A DNA stretch of 64,000 nucleotides from Utricularia gibba (taxonomy: Eukaryota; Streptophyta; Magnoliopsida; Lamiales; Lentibulariaceae): assembly GCA_002189035.1 (NCBI GenBank), contig CM007992.1, positions 2,790,001-2,854,000 of the forward strand, in the 5' to 3' direction. Positions 47,453-61,428 of the stretch are shown one piece after another (the stretch's first letter is position 1; each line of letters starts with the position of its first letter). Below the pieces are notes generated by a model. The model was given only the letters and a program-made list of their open reading frames with translations, was not told the origin of the DNA and did not search any database. The position numbers and the translations under genes are program-made.

Positions 47453-49870
47453 CTCTCGTTTGATTGATGAATTTTTACGGCTACAGAATAAAGAAGATTA
47501 AGCGGATCGAAAAAAGATGCAGGAGATCTTTTTGTAGGGTGTGAGTCGTACTGGAAAATATCAATTTCGCATACCTAAAATCATTGCGATGATGATCTGG
47601 GTGGATATAGTGGGGCCCGCTGACTGACAAGGGCACAACGTCAGCAAATTTTATCCACTAAAAATAACATTATCTCATTTATTTATTTATTGTTTATTGC
47701 AATTATATTAGTGTTTACATGCAATGGATTGAGATCCATAGAAACATACACACATTTTGAAATTAAAGGACTATTTACTAGTTGATAATTGAGTTTGGAA
47801 CGATGGATGACAGTTTTTTTGACCAATATTTTTATTAGTTGGGTATTTTCGACCAACATATATTTATATAATTTAATAAAATAACTATAATATTTTATCG
47901 ATTTGATAGTTTCCATCAGTATCATTTACCTTAATAACAGTTTTGACTATATGAAATTACTATAGTTTATACGATTAACCTTTATTAAACATAATTTTAA
48001 TCATTAACAATAAATATGAATGGTATTTTTTGCAAAAAAACACAGTTTTAAACATTTTACCATAAGTTTTAATGAGAGCTGCAAAATTGAAAAATAACAT
48101 TTTTCGATTAGGCTACTTCTATCAGTCCTTAAAATTCTTTTACATAAGACTTGTAATTAAAAACCAATTAATCTCTTTGAATCATAATACACTTGTTATT
48201 ACTATATTTATTTTCTATAATATACTTGTGGATTATTGATTCATTTATAAATAATTTAATAAAAAAATCTTTAGACCCTGGACAATTAAAGAATTTTTTT
48301 TCATCATTAATCAAGGTAGATAGGTGTGCGAGTAACCCAAATTAATTAGTGAAATACCATCATTCTATATTAAACTGAAATAATACCTCACTTTTTAATC
48401 AATTTTATTAAATACAAGTACTAATATGCTTTTATTGATAGTCTACCTTAGTTTTACTGTTAATTTTATTTTTTATTCATATTCTTAGAAATCTGACACG
48501 GGAATAGAATAATTTCGAAATTGAATTACTCAATTTAAAATAAAATTAATTAAAACACATTTTAATTGAAAATGTTTTTACAATTAAAGAAATCAATGTA
48601 ATGAATGCGGTTGAAAATAAAAAAATGAATAATTCAATTAATTATAATGTTTGTGATATAAATTAACTCTAAATTAATTAAAAAAATGAATATCTTTTGT
48701 ATTTTATTAGGATGACCACTTTGTATTCGTTTATTTGATTAATTAACTAAAAGCAAAAAAGGAGTTGACATTCAATTACATTAATTCTAACTAGATAAAC
48801 TTGTTTAAAATAAGTGTTCATTAGAAATGAAATTTTGTAATAATCACTCGTATGATCTCTTGGTTTTATTTGAAAGTAATAACAAACTTAGAAATACATC
48901 CTAAAACTTATTATTATATATATTTCAAAAGATCAAATTAATTTCAAATGTACTTTTGAATATGACAACATGGAAATTTCTTGATTAGCCAAATTCCAAA
49001 ATTGTACATTCCTTCATAAATGCGAAAATTATTACATATAATACTAAGTGGACCAATAAATTTTACTTATACAACTATGTTTAGAATTTGTATATGTCTA
49101 TATAAGATTTGGTAACATTTTTGAGATTTAATCATACTTGATAGAAAACGCATACCTTCGCATAGCACTTTATTAAGAAATTTGACATGATTAGTAATCA
49201 TCATTATGTGCTTATATTCACAAAAAAATGTTAAATAAAATGAAGTAAAATGAATAAAGTTGTATAGTTATACTTGTGCCCCCATTGAATAACATTGTAT
49301 ATTTCTTATATGAAATGTTATTGATATATTCTAAAACTATAATTGACTTTCTTTTTAATATAATCATTTCAATGTCGAAATTTTTTATGTTTCTAGCACA
49401 AGTTGCTCGCATTATCATCTCTAAAATGCCTTTAGATTTTGAGTGAATGTGGATTAGGTAATTTTTTCTTAAATACAAACCATCATTGAATTCTTTGAGG
49501 ATGAGTGAATCTTTGATAAAAAAAATAAGTACAATACTTCAATCACTTATTATGTAAATACTTTGTCTTTCACATTTCACGTGTCTAACTATCTAAAAAC
49601 CATGTCCAATGTTGTCATGTCTCACCCATTACTATTGCATATGCAATATGACATATACAATTGTTTGTATTAATCACAACAACTATTAACAACTTGTAAT
49701 TATATCTTTCATAAGAATGTATGTCATGAATACACAGAACTAGATAAAAATATTGAAAAATATTCATTAAAAATTCTAAAGCCCAAAATACTCTTTGTGG
49801 AACATTGTCACTATCATTATTTCATGATGAGTGAAATTTTACAAATGTTCATCGATTGTACCAATGCATC
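47453..49870. other. Upstream flank of the RING gene and AT-rich noncoding DNA
   Basis: 47453-47640 should include the RING gene 5' UTR and promoter. From 47650 on the DNA is AT-rich, and only short chance frames are seen. Confidence 0.55.
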
Positions 49871-51200
49871 TATTAAGTGTCATTTTCTTATTATTTTTTA
49901 AGTTGTTTTATGTTTAAATGTGATTAGAAGTGTCTAATTAGGAGTCTATAATGTGAGATTTGAGTTTTCATCTAGTTTAGGGTAATTATCCTAAATCTTG
50001 TATTTTATCTATTAATTTTACTAATTTTAATTGAGTTTTTCTAGAGGCGCACACGTGGCAGGAAATGAGAGAAAGAGGGCATCAGATGGCGACAAATTGG
50101 ATCTTCCCGAGCTGACATTCCCTTGATTTCCGGAAGACTGCAGACGCTTAATCATGAGCCTTAACGTGCAGAACACGAGAGTCTCTGACAGGCGACATCA
50201 TTAGCGTACCAGTCATCCCAAGTTTAGCAGAATCACAAGGACACGAAATCTCAGACCCTCATTGAAGTGGGAGTTATGTTCAGACGAAAAAGCAGTAGTT
50301 AGTTTAGTTTTTCCTTTTTTTTGTTTTTCTCTCTCTAGAGGATTTTTCCTCTAACTTCTCTCTAGAACTTTTTTTTCCTTTCCTTTAGTTTGTATGGCCG
50401 TTCACGGCTAGAAGCTTCCGTTTCTGGGTTGGAACACCCCCAGATCTATGTATCGTTAGCTTATCTTCACATTTTCTCTGAATCTGAACGGGTTTCGTAT
50501 GTCTTCGCGCGACTATGTTGCAGTCTTTCTGTAACAGTCCCATTGTTCAAGGTTCATAGTTAGCTGATCACTATCCGCGGATTTTGGAGAGGAGCAAGGT
50601 GGAAAGCACCAACTCGAGCCCTTTTGGCAGGAGGAAGACAACGTTTTGTCTGTGGCCGTACCTCAGGATCAATGGACTGGTAGTGACCTCATATCTGGAC
50701 TCATTGGGTCATTGGCAACACTCGGACACACGTGCACAATTTGGCCGTGAGGGTATGTTGGCAGAACCTCTTATTCTACGTTCGTCCAAGGAGGAGCAAC
50801 ATCGGGCTATTCCCATGTCTTCTTGCAAGAGAGTGTAAGGGAGGGTAGACAATTCCTTACTCCTATAACCGAGTACTCGAGAGGATCAGAGAAGAGTGAA
50901 GATGCAACGAACATAGTTGGACAGGATTCCAAGCCCAGAAACACTTACTTTATTTAAGGTTCATCGCTTACGTTTATTTCAGTTGTCTGTTCAAAACCCC
51001 CTTATTCCCTTACTCAAGCTTCATCACCAACATTTCTCACACTTTTTACCTTCAAAACCGTTTACAAATCATGACAGTTGTATCCGGGGTGCCTCACCTT
51101 TCACTCAAAAAAAACTCCCTGTGTTCGACACCCGTACTACGCTTTTGTGTTTTACGAGTTTTAAAAGTATTAAAATTTGTTGCGGAAACGACACGCATCA
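49871..51200 (+). mobile_element. Solo LTR, copy E2
   Basis: 1,330 bp from TATTAAGTGTCATTTTC to GACACGCATCA, flanked by the 5-bp direct repeat GCATC (49866-49870 and 51201-51205). It is homologous in inverted orientation to E1 (25226-26382); the first dinucleotide is TA here against TG in E1. No internal retroelement genes adjoin it, so it looks like the product of LTR-LTR recombination. Confidence 0.8.
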
Positions 51201-51205
51201 GCATC

Positions 51206-52082
51206 TTATGGAGATATTGAGTAATTCAATTATAGAACTTTTCAAATACCATCTTTCATCATATATGCTTTCATTAGAAATACTCAAATATACCAATAAG
51301 ATATCTAATAATGGCTTAGATATCTTCAATTGTTAATTTACATAAAGTTAATGGAACCAAATAAGGAACTATATATTTCAAAAATAAGTTTGCATGTTTT
51401 GTAGACAATTCTGATATAAATGTCATTGGTATGTACTTCTTTAAGTTTCATGATTTTTCAAATGTTTTTGTGCATGTAAATAGAAAGAAAAATTTGTTTT
51501 TCCCATGTTTTGTGCACATTGTATTTGATATTATTCGTTATCATTCTTAATTACTCTGAACTATCAGTGTACTAATGAAATGTGATACTTTGTGATTACA
51601 TCCATCAAGTTTTATCTATTAAGAAAATACATATTTTGCCTAAGTTGTATTATTTATTTATTGTAAAAATGTATCTTATTTATTGTTTACAAAGTGTCTG
51701 CATAACTAAACTTATTTTCACTTTTTGAAAGAATTGATTGACTTATGAAATTTATAATGGTCGTTTAAATTGTTTCCCAAAAAACTTTATTATCAATTAT
51801 ATTTTTTGAATTTGGAACGGATTTGTCATCATATTCACTTGAAAAATTGTCAAAATTAACATTTGAACTTTCTGGAATTACATGTTCATTTTGAATATGC
51901 AATATCACATTAATATAATAATTATATCTAAACTTTCTATTCTTTATTTTATTATATGATATATTAATGCTTCATTTTCAATATATGCCGACATCATGCA
52001 CGAAATAGTATACAATGTATTTTTAAATAATTTATATAAATTGAATATATTTTTTCATATATTAATTTTTTTTTCTTATAGT
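51206..52082. other. AT-rich noncoding stretch
   Basis: No gene recognised; possibly decayed copia sequence belonging to the fragment at 52083. Confidence 0.4.
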
Positions 52083-52577
52083 TGCTCTTTATTCCACCGA
52101 AAGGAAATGTATGGCACTAATTGATGCTAGAAAATAGGTCTTGTGGTTGGAAAAATTTTTAACATACTTGAACCTTGGTGGGTTTACTGTAAAGGTGATA
52201 TGTGATAATCAAAGCATCATTGGTCTATGCAAACATTCTGTTTACCACTCTAAGATGAAGTACATTGAAACATGATATCATTGATTAAAAGATTTGGTCA
52301 TTCAAAAAAAAAAATAGATCTCCAAAAATGGGTATTGAAGATAATTTAGCAAATATGACAACAAAAGTCCTTACTTCTTCCAGACATCTGAAGTTCATAA
52401 AAGAAGAATGGTTAATGTTTAAACATTAGCAGCAGCCCCCTCTTCCAGCCTGAGGGGGTGATTGTAGAAGGAGTATGCGAAATGTGGACAGATTACTTCA
52501 GTTAGGTGGAAGTGATTTGGCCAGTGATGATGGTGTTCATTTGTTGGGCTGTAGGATGGTTGAGCCACGATTGGTGT

Positions 52578-53194
52578 TAGTTGTGATTATGGGATGATGG
52601 CATAAATGGAGCAACGTGATGGGTGCTCTATGCGGAGGAGTGCAAAGTGTATTTGGATAGAGAGAAGGTGATAGATAGGAGAAAACAACATGCTTCTTTT
52701 GGGGTAAATACAGAAGTGTGATCGTTGATGAACTAGGGGAATTTGATTATTCCTGAGGCGGGTTGTAAGAACAATATGGAACGAGGTAAAAGAGCTTTGA
52801 GACTTTGTAAAGATGTTGTGAAAAATATTCAAGATGGTTTAATCGTTATTTGTTGTTTGTATAGTAGTAGGTATTTATAGCAACATAAGATATCCGTTGG
52901 AGATTTAGAAGTATCTGTTAGCTTGCCTTTATCTTATGGATACCAATGATGATAACTCCTTGAGCTAGCTTAATGTGTCGATTGGGCTTGAGCTGCTTGG
53001 GTCGGCATCTTGTATTGAACTCTTTGTGGATATAGATCTTAGATAGAAGTTGGTTAGTAACATACCCATGACAATTAACCCCAAATCTGTCCATTGGGGT
53101 TTTTCGTTCGTTTTGTATGACTGTCGATGTTGGGTTTCTTTAGATACTTCTGTATTCTCCTTTGTTTCTCCAATCATTGCATTACCATCCAACA
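52578..53194 (-). repeat. 3' LTR of the minus-strand copia
   Basis: Starts TGTTGGATGG on minus and ends CACAACTA (CA expected), matching the 5' LTR at 59089-59550 with visible divergence. Confidence 0.78.
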
Positions 53195-54553
53195 TTTTTC
53201 CTTGAGGTAATGTTTGGAGATGGTAGGTACTCTAACTTGATAGAACCTCCTTTGTTGTAGTCATGTAGTATATGTATTTAACTTTAATATGCTTTGTTTG
53301 ATCAAACAACACTAGATTTTGTGCTATGCTTGTAGTAGATTTGTTGTCTATCTTGAGGATTAGCGGTTTACTTATGTTAATGCGTAAATCTTCACAGATT
53401 TTCAATAATCATTGTGTATGATTTGCTGTTACTGTTGCTGCCATATACTCAGCTTCCGCTGATGATTGCGCTATGGTAGATTGTTTTTTGTTGTTCTAGG
53501 TGAAGGTAGCCGAATCCAAATTGAACAAATAGCCTGTGATGGAGTAGTAGCTATTTTCATTACCTGCGAAATCAGAATCTACAAAACCTTGCAAGGTAGG
53601 TTTAGTACCGCATTTGAAATATAAACCCAAATTGGTTGTGGAATTTAGGTATTTAAGTATTCATTTGACAATATCCCAATGTGCACTGTGTGGTTTGTGC
53701 ATGAATCTAGGTAGGAAGGAAACCACAAAAGTAATGTCCGGTCTGGTTGTCGTGAGGTAGAGGAAAGCATCAATGAGACATTGATATTTTTCGGAACATA
53801 GTTCTTCATCTATCATATTTTTTAGTTTGAGTTTGATATCCGGAGAGTAGGGTACTAACACTTCTTTTGCATTAAGACATCTATATTTTGTGATTAAATC
53901 AATTGTATGTTTTTTCTGATGTATGAAAATATATTCCTCGTCTTGCATGATCTCTAAACCTAGAAAGTATCTCATTAAATTGAGATCAATCAGATCGAAT
54001 TTCTCCTTCAGCAGGTTGTTTTGTTGGTCAATTAGGTCAAGGTTATCTCTAGTCGTAAGAATATCATCTACGTAGACTGACATAATCATTTTGCCTTGAG
54101 GATTTTCTAGGATGTAAAGAGTAGTATCATTTTTGCTTCTAGAGATCTTTGAGCAACAAAGAAGGTGTCTAACATTGAGTACCATTCTTTAGGGGCTTGT
54201 TTGAGGACATAGAGTGTTTTCTTTAGTTTTAGAACTTTGTTGCTTCCATCTTTGATTTGACATCTTGATAAGGGATTGACAGAGCTATTATCATGTAGGT
54301 CTCCATTCAAGAAGGCGCACTTGTTGTCTAGATAGTGGAGCTTCCATTTTTTAGTAGCTACAAGTGCGATTATTAGTTTGATAGTGTCTAGGCGGGATAC
54401 ATGGACAAATGTTTTAAAATAGTCAACACATTCCCTTTGAAGGTATCCTTTGGCTACTAATCTTGATTTCCGTTCCATTAGGATTCATCTTTACTTTGCG
54501 TATCCATTTCAAGTCCAAGACTTTCACATTTTCTGGTCTTTCAACAAATTCCC

Positions 54554-56047
54554 TGTTGGGTTTCTCGTAGACATCGTATGTCTCAAAAGCAGCGGAATTT
54601 TAAAAATTTTGAGGAAACCCAAACGCAGATCTTGGAATACGGTATACATCAGACGAAGGGAATTTTAAAAATTTTGACTCCGTAGTTCACCAACTGCCAA
54701 TAGCAGACGGCCTCTATGGTATCCACACGCGGAGCACTTCGTCGATAACTTTCTCAAAGCTCTTGAATGCTGGTCGAATTTCTCAGGTGCTAGTAGAGAA
54801 AAACGCCTCCTTATGAATCAATCTCAGAGAGCACGAAGACCTTGGAGCCGATCTCAAGATCTAAATCTTTTTTATATATATTTTGTGACATATCAAATTA
54901 TATCTCCATAAAGATCTTATCTTGTGAAGACATGTATATATTCCAAATCATATCTATATGATATCTTTTATTTTAAGTTTAATCAATATTAATCTCAAAA
55001 TAGCTCTCTATTTAATTTATCCACTTTACCAATTACATCTCATGTAATTATGTCATTCTATTTTATATCGATGAGTGACTCCACTATTGTGTGTGTCCCT
55101 ATAGGCTTCTTCCATTTAGGCCGTAATAATGGATTTATTAATTAACTCTTAATTAATCAAATCCATCATTATCAATCATGAGTGATGTTTAGCAGCATAT
55201 CATGATCCCCAAGATTAAAGAATAATCAGGTGAACTGATTGAGCCTTTCTATGACCAACCACCATGCAATGAACAACTTTCATCATACTTATATCTCATT
55301 CGATACCAAAACATGGGTGTGTGTCTTTCTGATATATTGAACTTATAATTGCATTCAAGCACTAACACTCAATGACCTATTCAAACAATTCGAGTGTCAT
55401 TACCTTGGGCCAAGTACTTAATGTTAGGCTTTGATACAATTACTTGAGATATGATCTCATCGCTAACATGAGTGATGAATCCTTTATTGATCAATCAACT
55501 ATCTCCAACCTTAAGGAGTCACATCCCTACTCATCCATACTAGACAAGCCATGGTTAGACTCCCATTAGTAATGAGCGAAAATGTGAGCTTAAGATCAGG
55601 ATAAATTTGTTGACCTCAAGTCTAAGCTTAGTTGCACGGCTGTTATATTTGAGATTTTGCTACTGACACTTGGTTAGCTTCCCATAGTAGCATCTTGAAG
55701 ATGATTCATCTAGTGAATCGATTCTCTAATCGACATCTACACATAGGTTCTAGTAATCTCATTACATCAATTGTGAGAATCATTGTCTAAACTGTTTAGG
55801 GAACTCAATGTGTGCCAGCTTATCCATATTTGTGATATCCTCATTTCACAAATACTCTAACCAGGGAGTTTTAGCTTGATCATTAGTGCTTGAAGAATCT
55901 CACATTATGATCTCATCATAATTTCTATAGCACATAGATCAAGTAGAGTATTTTATCAATGATATAAATTTGATCACAATTCAAAATAAATATCAAAAGA
56001 TAAGATTTTCCAATGAGTTGATTGTCTCTAGAACACATACACTAACA
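54554..56047 (-). mobile_element. Solo long LTR (copia type) inside the copia reverse transcriptase
   Basis: 1,494 bp starting TGTTAGTGTATG and ending AAACCCAACA on minus, flanked by TTCCC at 54549-54553 and 56048-56052. Joining the flanks restores the copia frame ...HEVWE / EFVERPEN..., which shows that it is a clean insertion. No internal genes. Confidence 0.87.
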
Positions 56048-59000
56048 TTCCCAGACTTCATGATCTTGTATTGAATTCAGTTTGTCAACCATTGATTTCA
56101 GCCACTATGGCTCTTGTAGGGCTTCAGTAAGTGTTGCTGCTTGTGGAGTAAGATTGTATCGAGAGAGAATCTCATCCATGATTGTGTATTTTTGTGTCAA
56201 TGGAACATTAGAATCACTATGATAGTCCATAATATCACCTACAGAGAAGGTATGAAAGTGTGGTATGTACTTTTCGTCAGATTCATGATTATTTATTATT
56301 TTTGATTTGTAGAAGTCAATAACTTTGCATGTATATCGGGGAACAAACTTAGATAGAAGACTTGTGCTCAAGCATTCACTTGTCCCCACATCAGCATAAG
56401 AAGAAAGTAAAAGATTATCATCACTCAGGTTGTTTAGATTTATTTCAACCTCATCAGAGTTTAATGAGTTTGGTATTTTCCTCTAGATGTCTGATATTTG
56501 ACAATTGTCTGAAAATTCTGTTGAAAGTGTCTCTGAAGCATTCTGAGTCACGGAGGTATTAGGATATATATGTAATATGTTTTGTTGTTTTGAGTCAGAA
56601 GATTTGTTTCCTCTTGGAATATTGGTGCATTCATTTAAGTCACACTCATCATTGTTTGCAGGTTGGTGTACACATAGAGATACATCATTAGTTACCTCCA
56701 TGAGAGAGGTAATTGAAGAGACTCAATGGAAGGGAGATGAAAGTGCATCATATAAGTCATCTTCTGAAAATAATACATGTATTCAAATTGTTAGTTTCAT
56801 TACTATTTGACTCTATATATTCTGTTGACTTCCAATCTCATTCTTTTGATTCATCGAAGGTAACGTCTCTACTAAATTGCACCTTGTCAATTTTCATTTT
56901 TAAAACTCGATATGCCTTGTATTATTATATCCTAGGAATATTCCCACATTGCATGTAACGTCAAGTTTGCTCCTTTTCTCCTTTGGTATATGAATGTAGC
57001 ATAAAGAACCGAAGATCATGAAATGTTCCAGATTAAGAATTTTATTATACCATAGTTCATAGGGAGACTTTGAGTTCAGGCTACCTTTACAGGGTAGACG
57101 ATTGAGGAGATAGACACCAATGGTTACTGCTTCTCCCCAAAAACATAACGACATGTTTTTCTCCTGTATCAGACATCTTGCCATATGAAATATGATTATG
57201 TTTTTCTTCTTGCAAACACATTTTTTTTAAGTGTATAGAGCATTGTAAATTGATGAACTATTCCATGAGTTTTGTAGAGATGTTTCAAGTTAGTAGTAGT
57301 GTATTCGCCTCTATTATCTGATCTCAATGTGAGTATCTTGCAGTTGCTTTGTGTTTCTACAATGGATTTGAACACAGTGAAATAATGCAACACTTTGGAT
57401 TTCCTCATCAACAAGTATATCCATGTGAATTTCGTAAGCTTATCCACGAAAATAACATAGTATTTATTTCCAGCTTTTGTAGCTACATTCATTGAGCCAC
57501 AAACATCATTGATGACCACTTGAAGTTTATTTTCAGCATGTTTGTTAGATATCGGGAATGGTTTGCGAGTCATTTTGCATTGTTGGCAAGTGCTGCAAAT
57601 TTCCTTCGGGTGCAGTAGCTGAGGTATTCCTTTAGCTATGTTTTTCCTCTTGAGCGAGAGTATGGAGTTATAGTAGTGATAGCCTAGCCTTTTGTGCCAC
57701 AATTGTGACATTTCAAAAGTAGAATAGACAACATCTGAGATTTGAATTGAAGAGAAGAAATTCAGTGGAAAAATTCAATTCACCATAGGTAATGTAAGTA
57801 TGATGTTAGCGTCCGAGTCTTTGATGAGACATGAATTGTTTTCCAAATATATTTCGATTCTTTTTTCCATCAATTGAACACAGCTAATAAGATTGTGAGA
57901 TAGCTCTAGAATATAGTAGACATCGTTGATTTTGATGAGTCTTTGAGGAGTTTCAATACAAATAGTTCACTATCCCATGACTAGTATATGCTTTTCATTT
58001 GCGATTTCAATATATCTATCTAAAGAGAGGCTAAATGTTGAAAAAAAATACTGCGATCCTTTGTTAAATGATGTGAGCATCCATTGTCCAATAGCCATGT
58101 GCTTTATTTCCTAAGATTAAAGATACGTCATTTAATTTGTTGGCTAATTTACTGACTGGTTGCATAGAATTTACTCCTAGACCATGAAATTTCTTCAAGG
58201 GACATACACGTTCAACATATCCTTTGAGGCTGCAATATGAATAGGCAGCTTCATGATGCCAAAAACAATTATTCAAATGATGATTTTTCTTATTACAGTA
58301 GGGGCAACTAGCTTGAGTATTCACGTTGTCTGTCTTGGACAATTGGAAAATAGAGTTCTTGAGTAGAGAGGTGGCATTAGGGACGATAGATTGCCTTGCT
58401 GGTCCTAGATATATTGTCACCTTAAAAGTTGAGTCTTGATTATATGATTGTCCAGATTCATCTTCTGATTAACTTAAACTTTCAAGGAGTTTCTTATAGG
58501 AGATGGAGTGAATCTCAGTTACACACAATGCAGTGACAATAGAGGCGAAGGAACGGAGCAAGGATGTCAATATGTTAGACTTGATTCGGCAATCCTTCAT
58601 TGGTTCTGCAAGTGTTTTCAACTCGGTAACCACTTTAGTAATTATGTCAGAAAATTGAGCAATACACATAATTGGAGTGGATTTTAGATGGTCGAATATC
58701 TCCCATTGTCATTGGATTTGATTCTTTTTTGCTTCCACATCCTCACCATAAAGTTCCTTGAGCTTGTCCCATACCTCCTTAGGATCTTTGATTTTCATTA
58801 CACGGTTGAAGACATCTACAGATAGGGACTGATCTAGCATGTATTTGACCCTTTTTTGTGCTCATCCTTTTGCTTGATTTCCTCTTCTGTAGGGTTATCA
58901 TTTGGAGATGTTACTGACCACAACACGCACATTTCCAAATAGCTCTCCATTTGCGTGGCCCAAGCTTTGTAGTGGTGTCTATTGAAGAGAGGTGGGGCTT

Positions 59001-59088
59001 GCAGTATAGAAGACATGATTTCCAAAAGAATTGAGGTTGATTTCTTAGAAGATTGAATGTCAAGATCATTCATGTCGGGTTCATCATG

Positions 59089-59550
59089 TAAGAACAATGT
59101 GGAGTGAGGTAAAAGAGCTTTGAGATTTTGTAAAAATACTATGGAAAAATATTGTGTAGCCACAATAAGCTAGCTCAAAAGATACCAATGATGATAAATC
59201 CAATGTGGTTTGTACAGTTGTAGGTATTTATGGTAACATAAGATAGTTTTTGGATTTTTAAAAATGTTCATTAGCTTGTATTTATCTTACAGATTGTAAT
59301 GAGGGTAATTCCTTGAGCTGGCTTAATGTGTCCATTGGGATTGGGCTGCTTGGGTCGATGCCTTGTATTAAACTCTTTGTAGAGGTGAGTCTCAATAGGG
59401 AGTTAGTTTGTAGTAGACCGATGACAATAAACCCCAAATTTGTTCTTAGAGATTTTCCATTCGTTCTGCATGATTGCTGAGCTTGGGTTTCCTAAAATAC
59501 TTCTATATTCTCCTTTTTTGTTTTTCCAATCATCAGATCACCAATCAACA
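59089..59550 (-). repeat. Truncated 5' LTR of the minus-strand copia
   Basis: Starts TGTTGATTGG on minus; homologous to the first two thirds of the 3' LTR and then runs directly into gag-like sequence. Confidence 0.75.
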
Positions 59551-59740
59551 GGTGTGGGTGTATGTGATGTTGTCTTTAAGAGAGCTTGCGTGCTCTTGTA
59601 TTTGCTTTACCCATAGTGAATTGCTGTTTGCTTGGGGTTGAACCCGACCTCATGATGTTTCCCTGTTTACCAGGTTTTACCTGGTAAAAAAATTTGTGTC
59701 TTGCGTTCATTTTGCATATCAACATTACATTGTTCTAGGT

Positions 59741-60099
59741 TCATACCAGCAGCTGACACGCCAGTTTGTGGTGTTATCTTTCTATAGACAGTGGGTCGGA
59801 ACCAAACCTTTTTAGAGAGTTTGGAAAGGCGTTGTGCGATGGGTGAGAAGAGCTATTTATACCGTAAGAGCAAGTAGAGAACCCAGGAACATGGGAACAC
59901 CGCGGCTAAGACTGTAATCCGATACTTGTGGGGCTTTAGAAGCATTCAGATGTTGGGGTCGCACACAGACCACGGCCACAGAATAGAAATTAGAAAAGAA
60001 TCCTTTCCCCCATTCAAAAAATAATATATCTCCACTATAGATAGCCCGAGCGGCCGGAGACTGGGAGTAGACTGTACAACTCGATGCTTAAGGAGGGAG
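59741..60099. promoter_or_regulatory. Upstream region of MED21
   Basis: Contains TATTTATA at about 59850 and a GC-richer leader from about 60040. This is the likely MED21 promoter and 5' UTR, assigned by position only. Confidence 0.4.
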
Positions 60100-61428
60100 A
60101 TGGATATTATCTCTCAATTGCAAGAACAGCTTAATACAATCGCCTCGCTTGCATTCAATACCTTCGGCACGCTCCAGAGGGACGCGTTGCCGGTGCAGTT
60201 GTCGCCGAATTATCCGGAGCCCCCGCCGCCCAATTCTAACATTGGAGAAGATGCTGCCACTCTCGCCGACCAGCCAAAGCTTCTGAGTACCGAATTGGTC
60301 AAGGCAGCAAAACGGGTGCTTTCTTTGTTTTTCAAATACTTATTTTTTCATGTTTTGATTTTGGGGCATACTTTACGTGATGGGAGGGAGTTTTAGAAAT
60401 TGGGTTTGGGATTTACTCGCTTAGCAGACCAGGAAGGTGAACTGATGATGAAAACTATCCTGAATTGCGAGAAATTTTAATATTCGGCTCTCTAATTTCC
60501 CATGTTCTCTCCAGCATTGTTTATGTGATACCAGCAAGGTTGCAAAAGTTGTTTCTTTTGTTATCATCTTCCTTAGATGTGGATCTAATGCTGCAGCAGC
60601 TGCCTTTAAATCCTGATTGTGTCCTCTCATATGAATTATGAGGATGCCTAGTCCAGTTAGGTTTAGTTGCGATTCACAGTGTTAAAGTTCATTCTCCAAG
60701 ATGGGTTCTTTACGAGATCCTATCAGATCTCTTTCTATACCATTAGTTTGAGGATCAAATTCCCTCTTCTCCTCTGAGCCTACGAAAGACTAGTGTATTT
60801 TGAACTTTTCCTAAGTCCCCCGCCTTTATTTGTAAGCAGTTCACTTTCTTGCTGCAGCATTCACATTTCTATGGTTTATCATCACAGAAAGGTGGAGAAT
60901 TCTTGAAAAAATGGTTTCTTGCCTCGGAGCCGTTCTAAAATTACAATAATGTGCTCTAAAAACAGGCCTGATTTGTTTCCTTGATTGTGTATTGTCCTTA
61001 TAAGTTCTTCCCATAGAATTTGAACAGATATTTCTGTTGCAGTTTGATTTGTTAGTAGCTGCACTTCCAGTATCAGAGGGAGGTGAAGAAGAACAGCTGA
61101 ATAGAATACGACAACTCGAAGTATGACATCATATCCTCCTGTTGTTCATTTGCAGAGTTAGCTCACAGACGAAGCTCACACTACCCTTTTTCACAGGCTG
61201 AAAATGATGCCGTTGGACAGGAATTACAAAAGCAGCTCGATGCAGCAGGTACTGACTACTCATGAGCTTGTTTGCAGTTGCTATCAGTTATCTTGTGGGA
61301 CTGCAACTTAAGCATTACAAAAATGGTGATCATAAGCTTTTCATGTCGCAGAGGAGGAGCTGAAACAGGTCCAGGAGTTGTTCAAACAAGCAACAGAGAG
61401 CTGCTTTAACTTGAAGAAGCCTGACTGA
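60100..61428 (+). CDS. MED21: Mediator complex subunit 21 (MED21)
   Basis: Small coiled-coil subunit of the Mediator middle module, pairing with MED7 to link transcription factors to RNA polymerase II. Four exons, 60100-60315, 61043-61120, 61197-61248, 61352-61428, all GT-AG and in phase; 140 residues, the family size. It starts MDIISQLQEQLNTIASLAFN and TFGTLQRDA, then SPNYPEPPPPN and LVKAAKR. The C-terminal coiled coil is FDLLVAALPVSEGGEEEQL, then AENDAVGQELQKQL, then EEELKQVQELFKQA and NLKKPD. In plants MED21 also meets HUB1 in defence signalling (family knowledge). Only 361 bp separate it from the next gene on the same strand. Confidence 0.96.

Larger units (their letters stand above)
52578..59550 (-). 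mobile_element. Ty1/copia retrotransposon, minus strand, inactive
   Basis: About 6.97 kb flanked by the 5-bp direct repeat GGTGT (52573-52577 and 59551-59555). 3' LTR 53194-52578 (617 bp). The 5' LTR 59550-59089 is cut by about 210 bp, and the deletion also removes the primer-binding site. Domains in order on minus: gag (NRHHYKAWATQMESYLE, about 59010), integrase with zinc-binding WHKRLG and core (57711-56900), linker, reverse transcriptase with YVDD (54530-53661), RNase H (53640-53210). Stops and frameshifts break every domain. A solo LTR interrupts the start of the reverse transcriptase. Confidence 0.85.
52083..59740 (+). mobile_element. Older copia element 3' end, split by a younger copia
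   Basis: 52083-52430 carries decayed copia RNase H sequence (CDNQSIIGLCKHSVYHSKMK) with stops. A polypurine-like tract at 52451-52463 precedes an LTR beginning TGTAGAAGGAG (about 52464). The LTR is cut at 52577 by the minus-strand copia and appears to continue after 59555 to roughly 59740; that right end is approximate. Confidence 0.62.
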
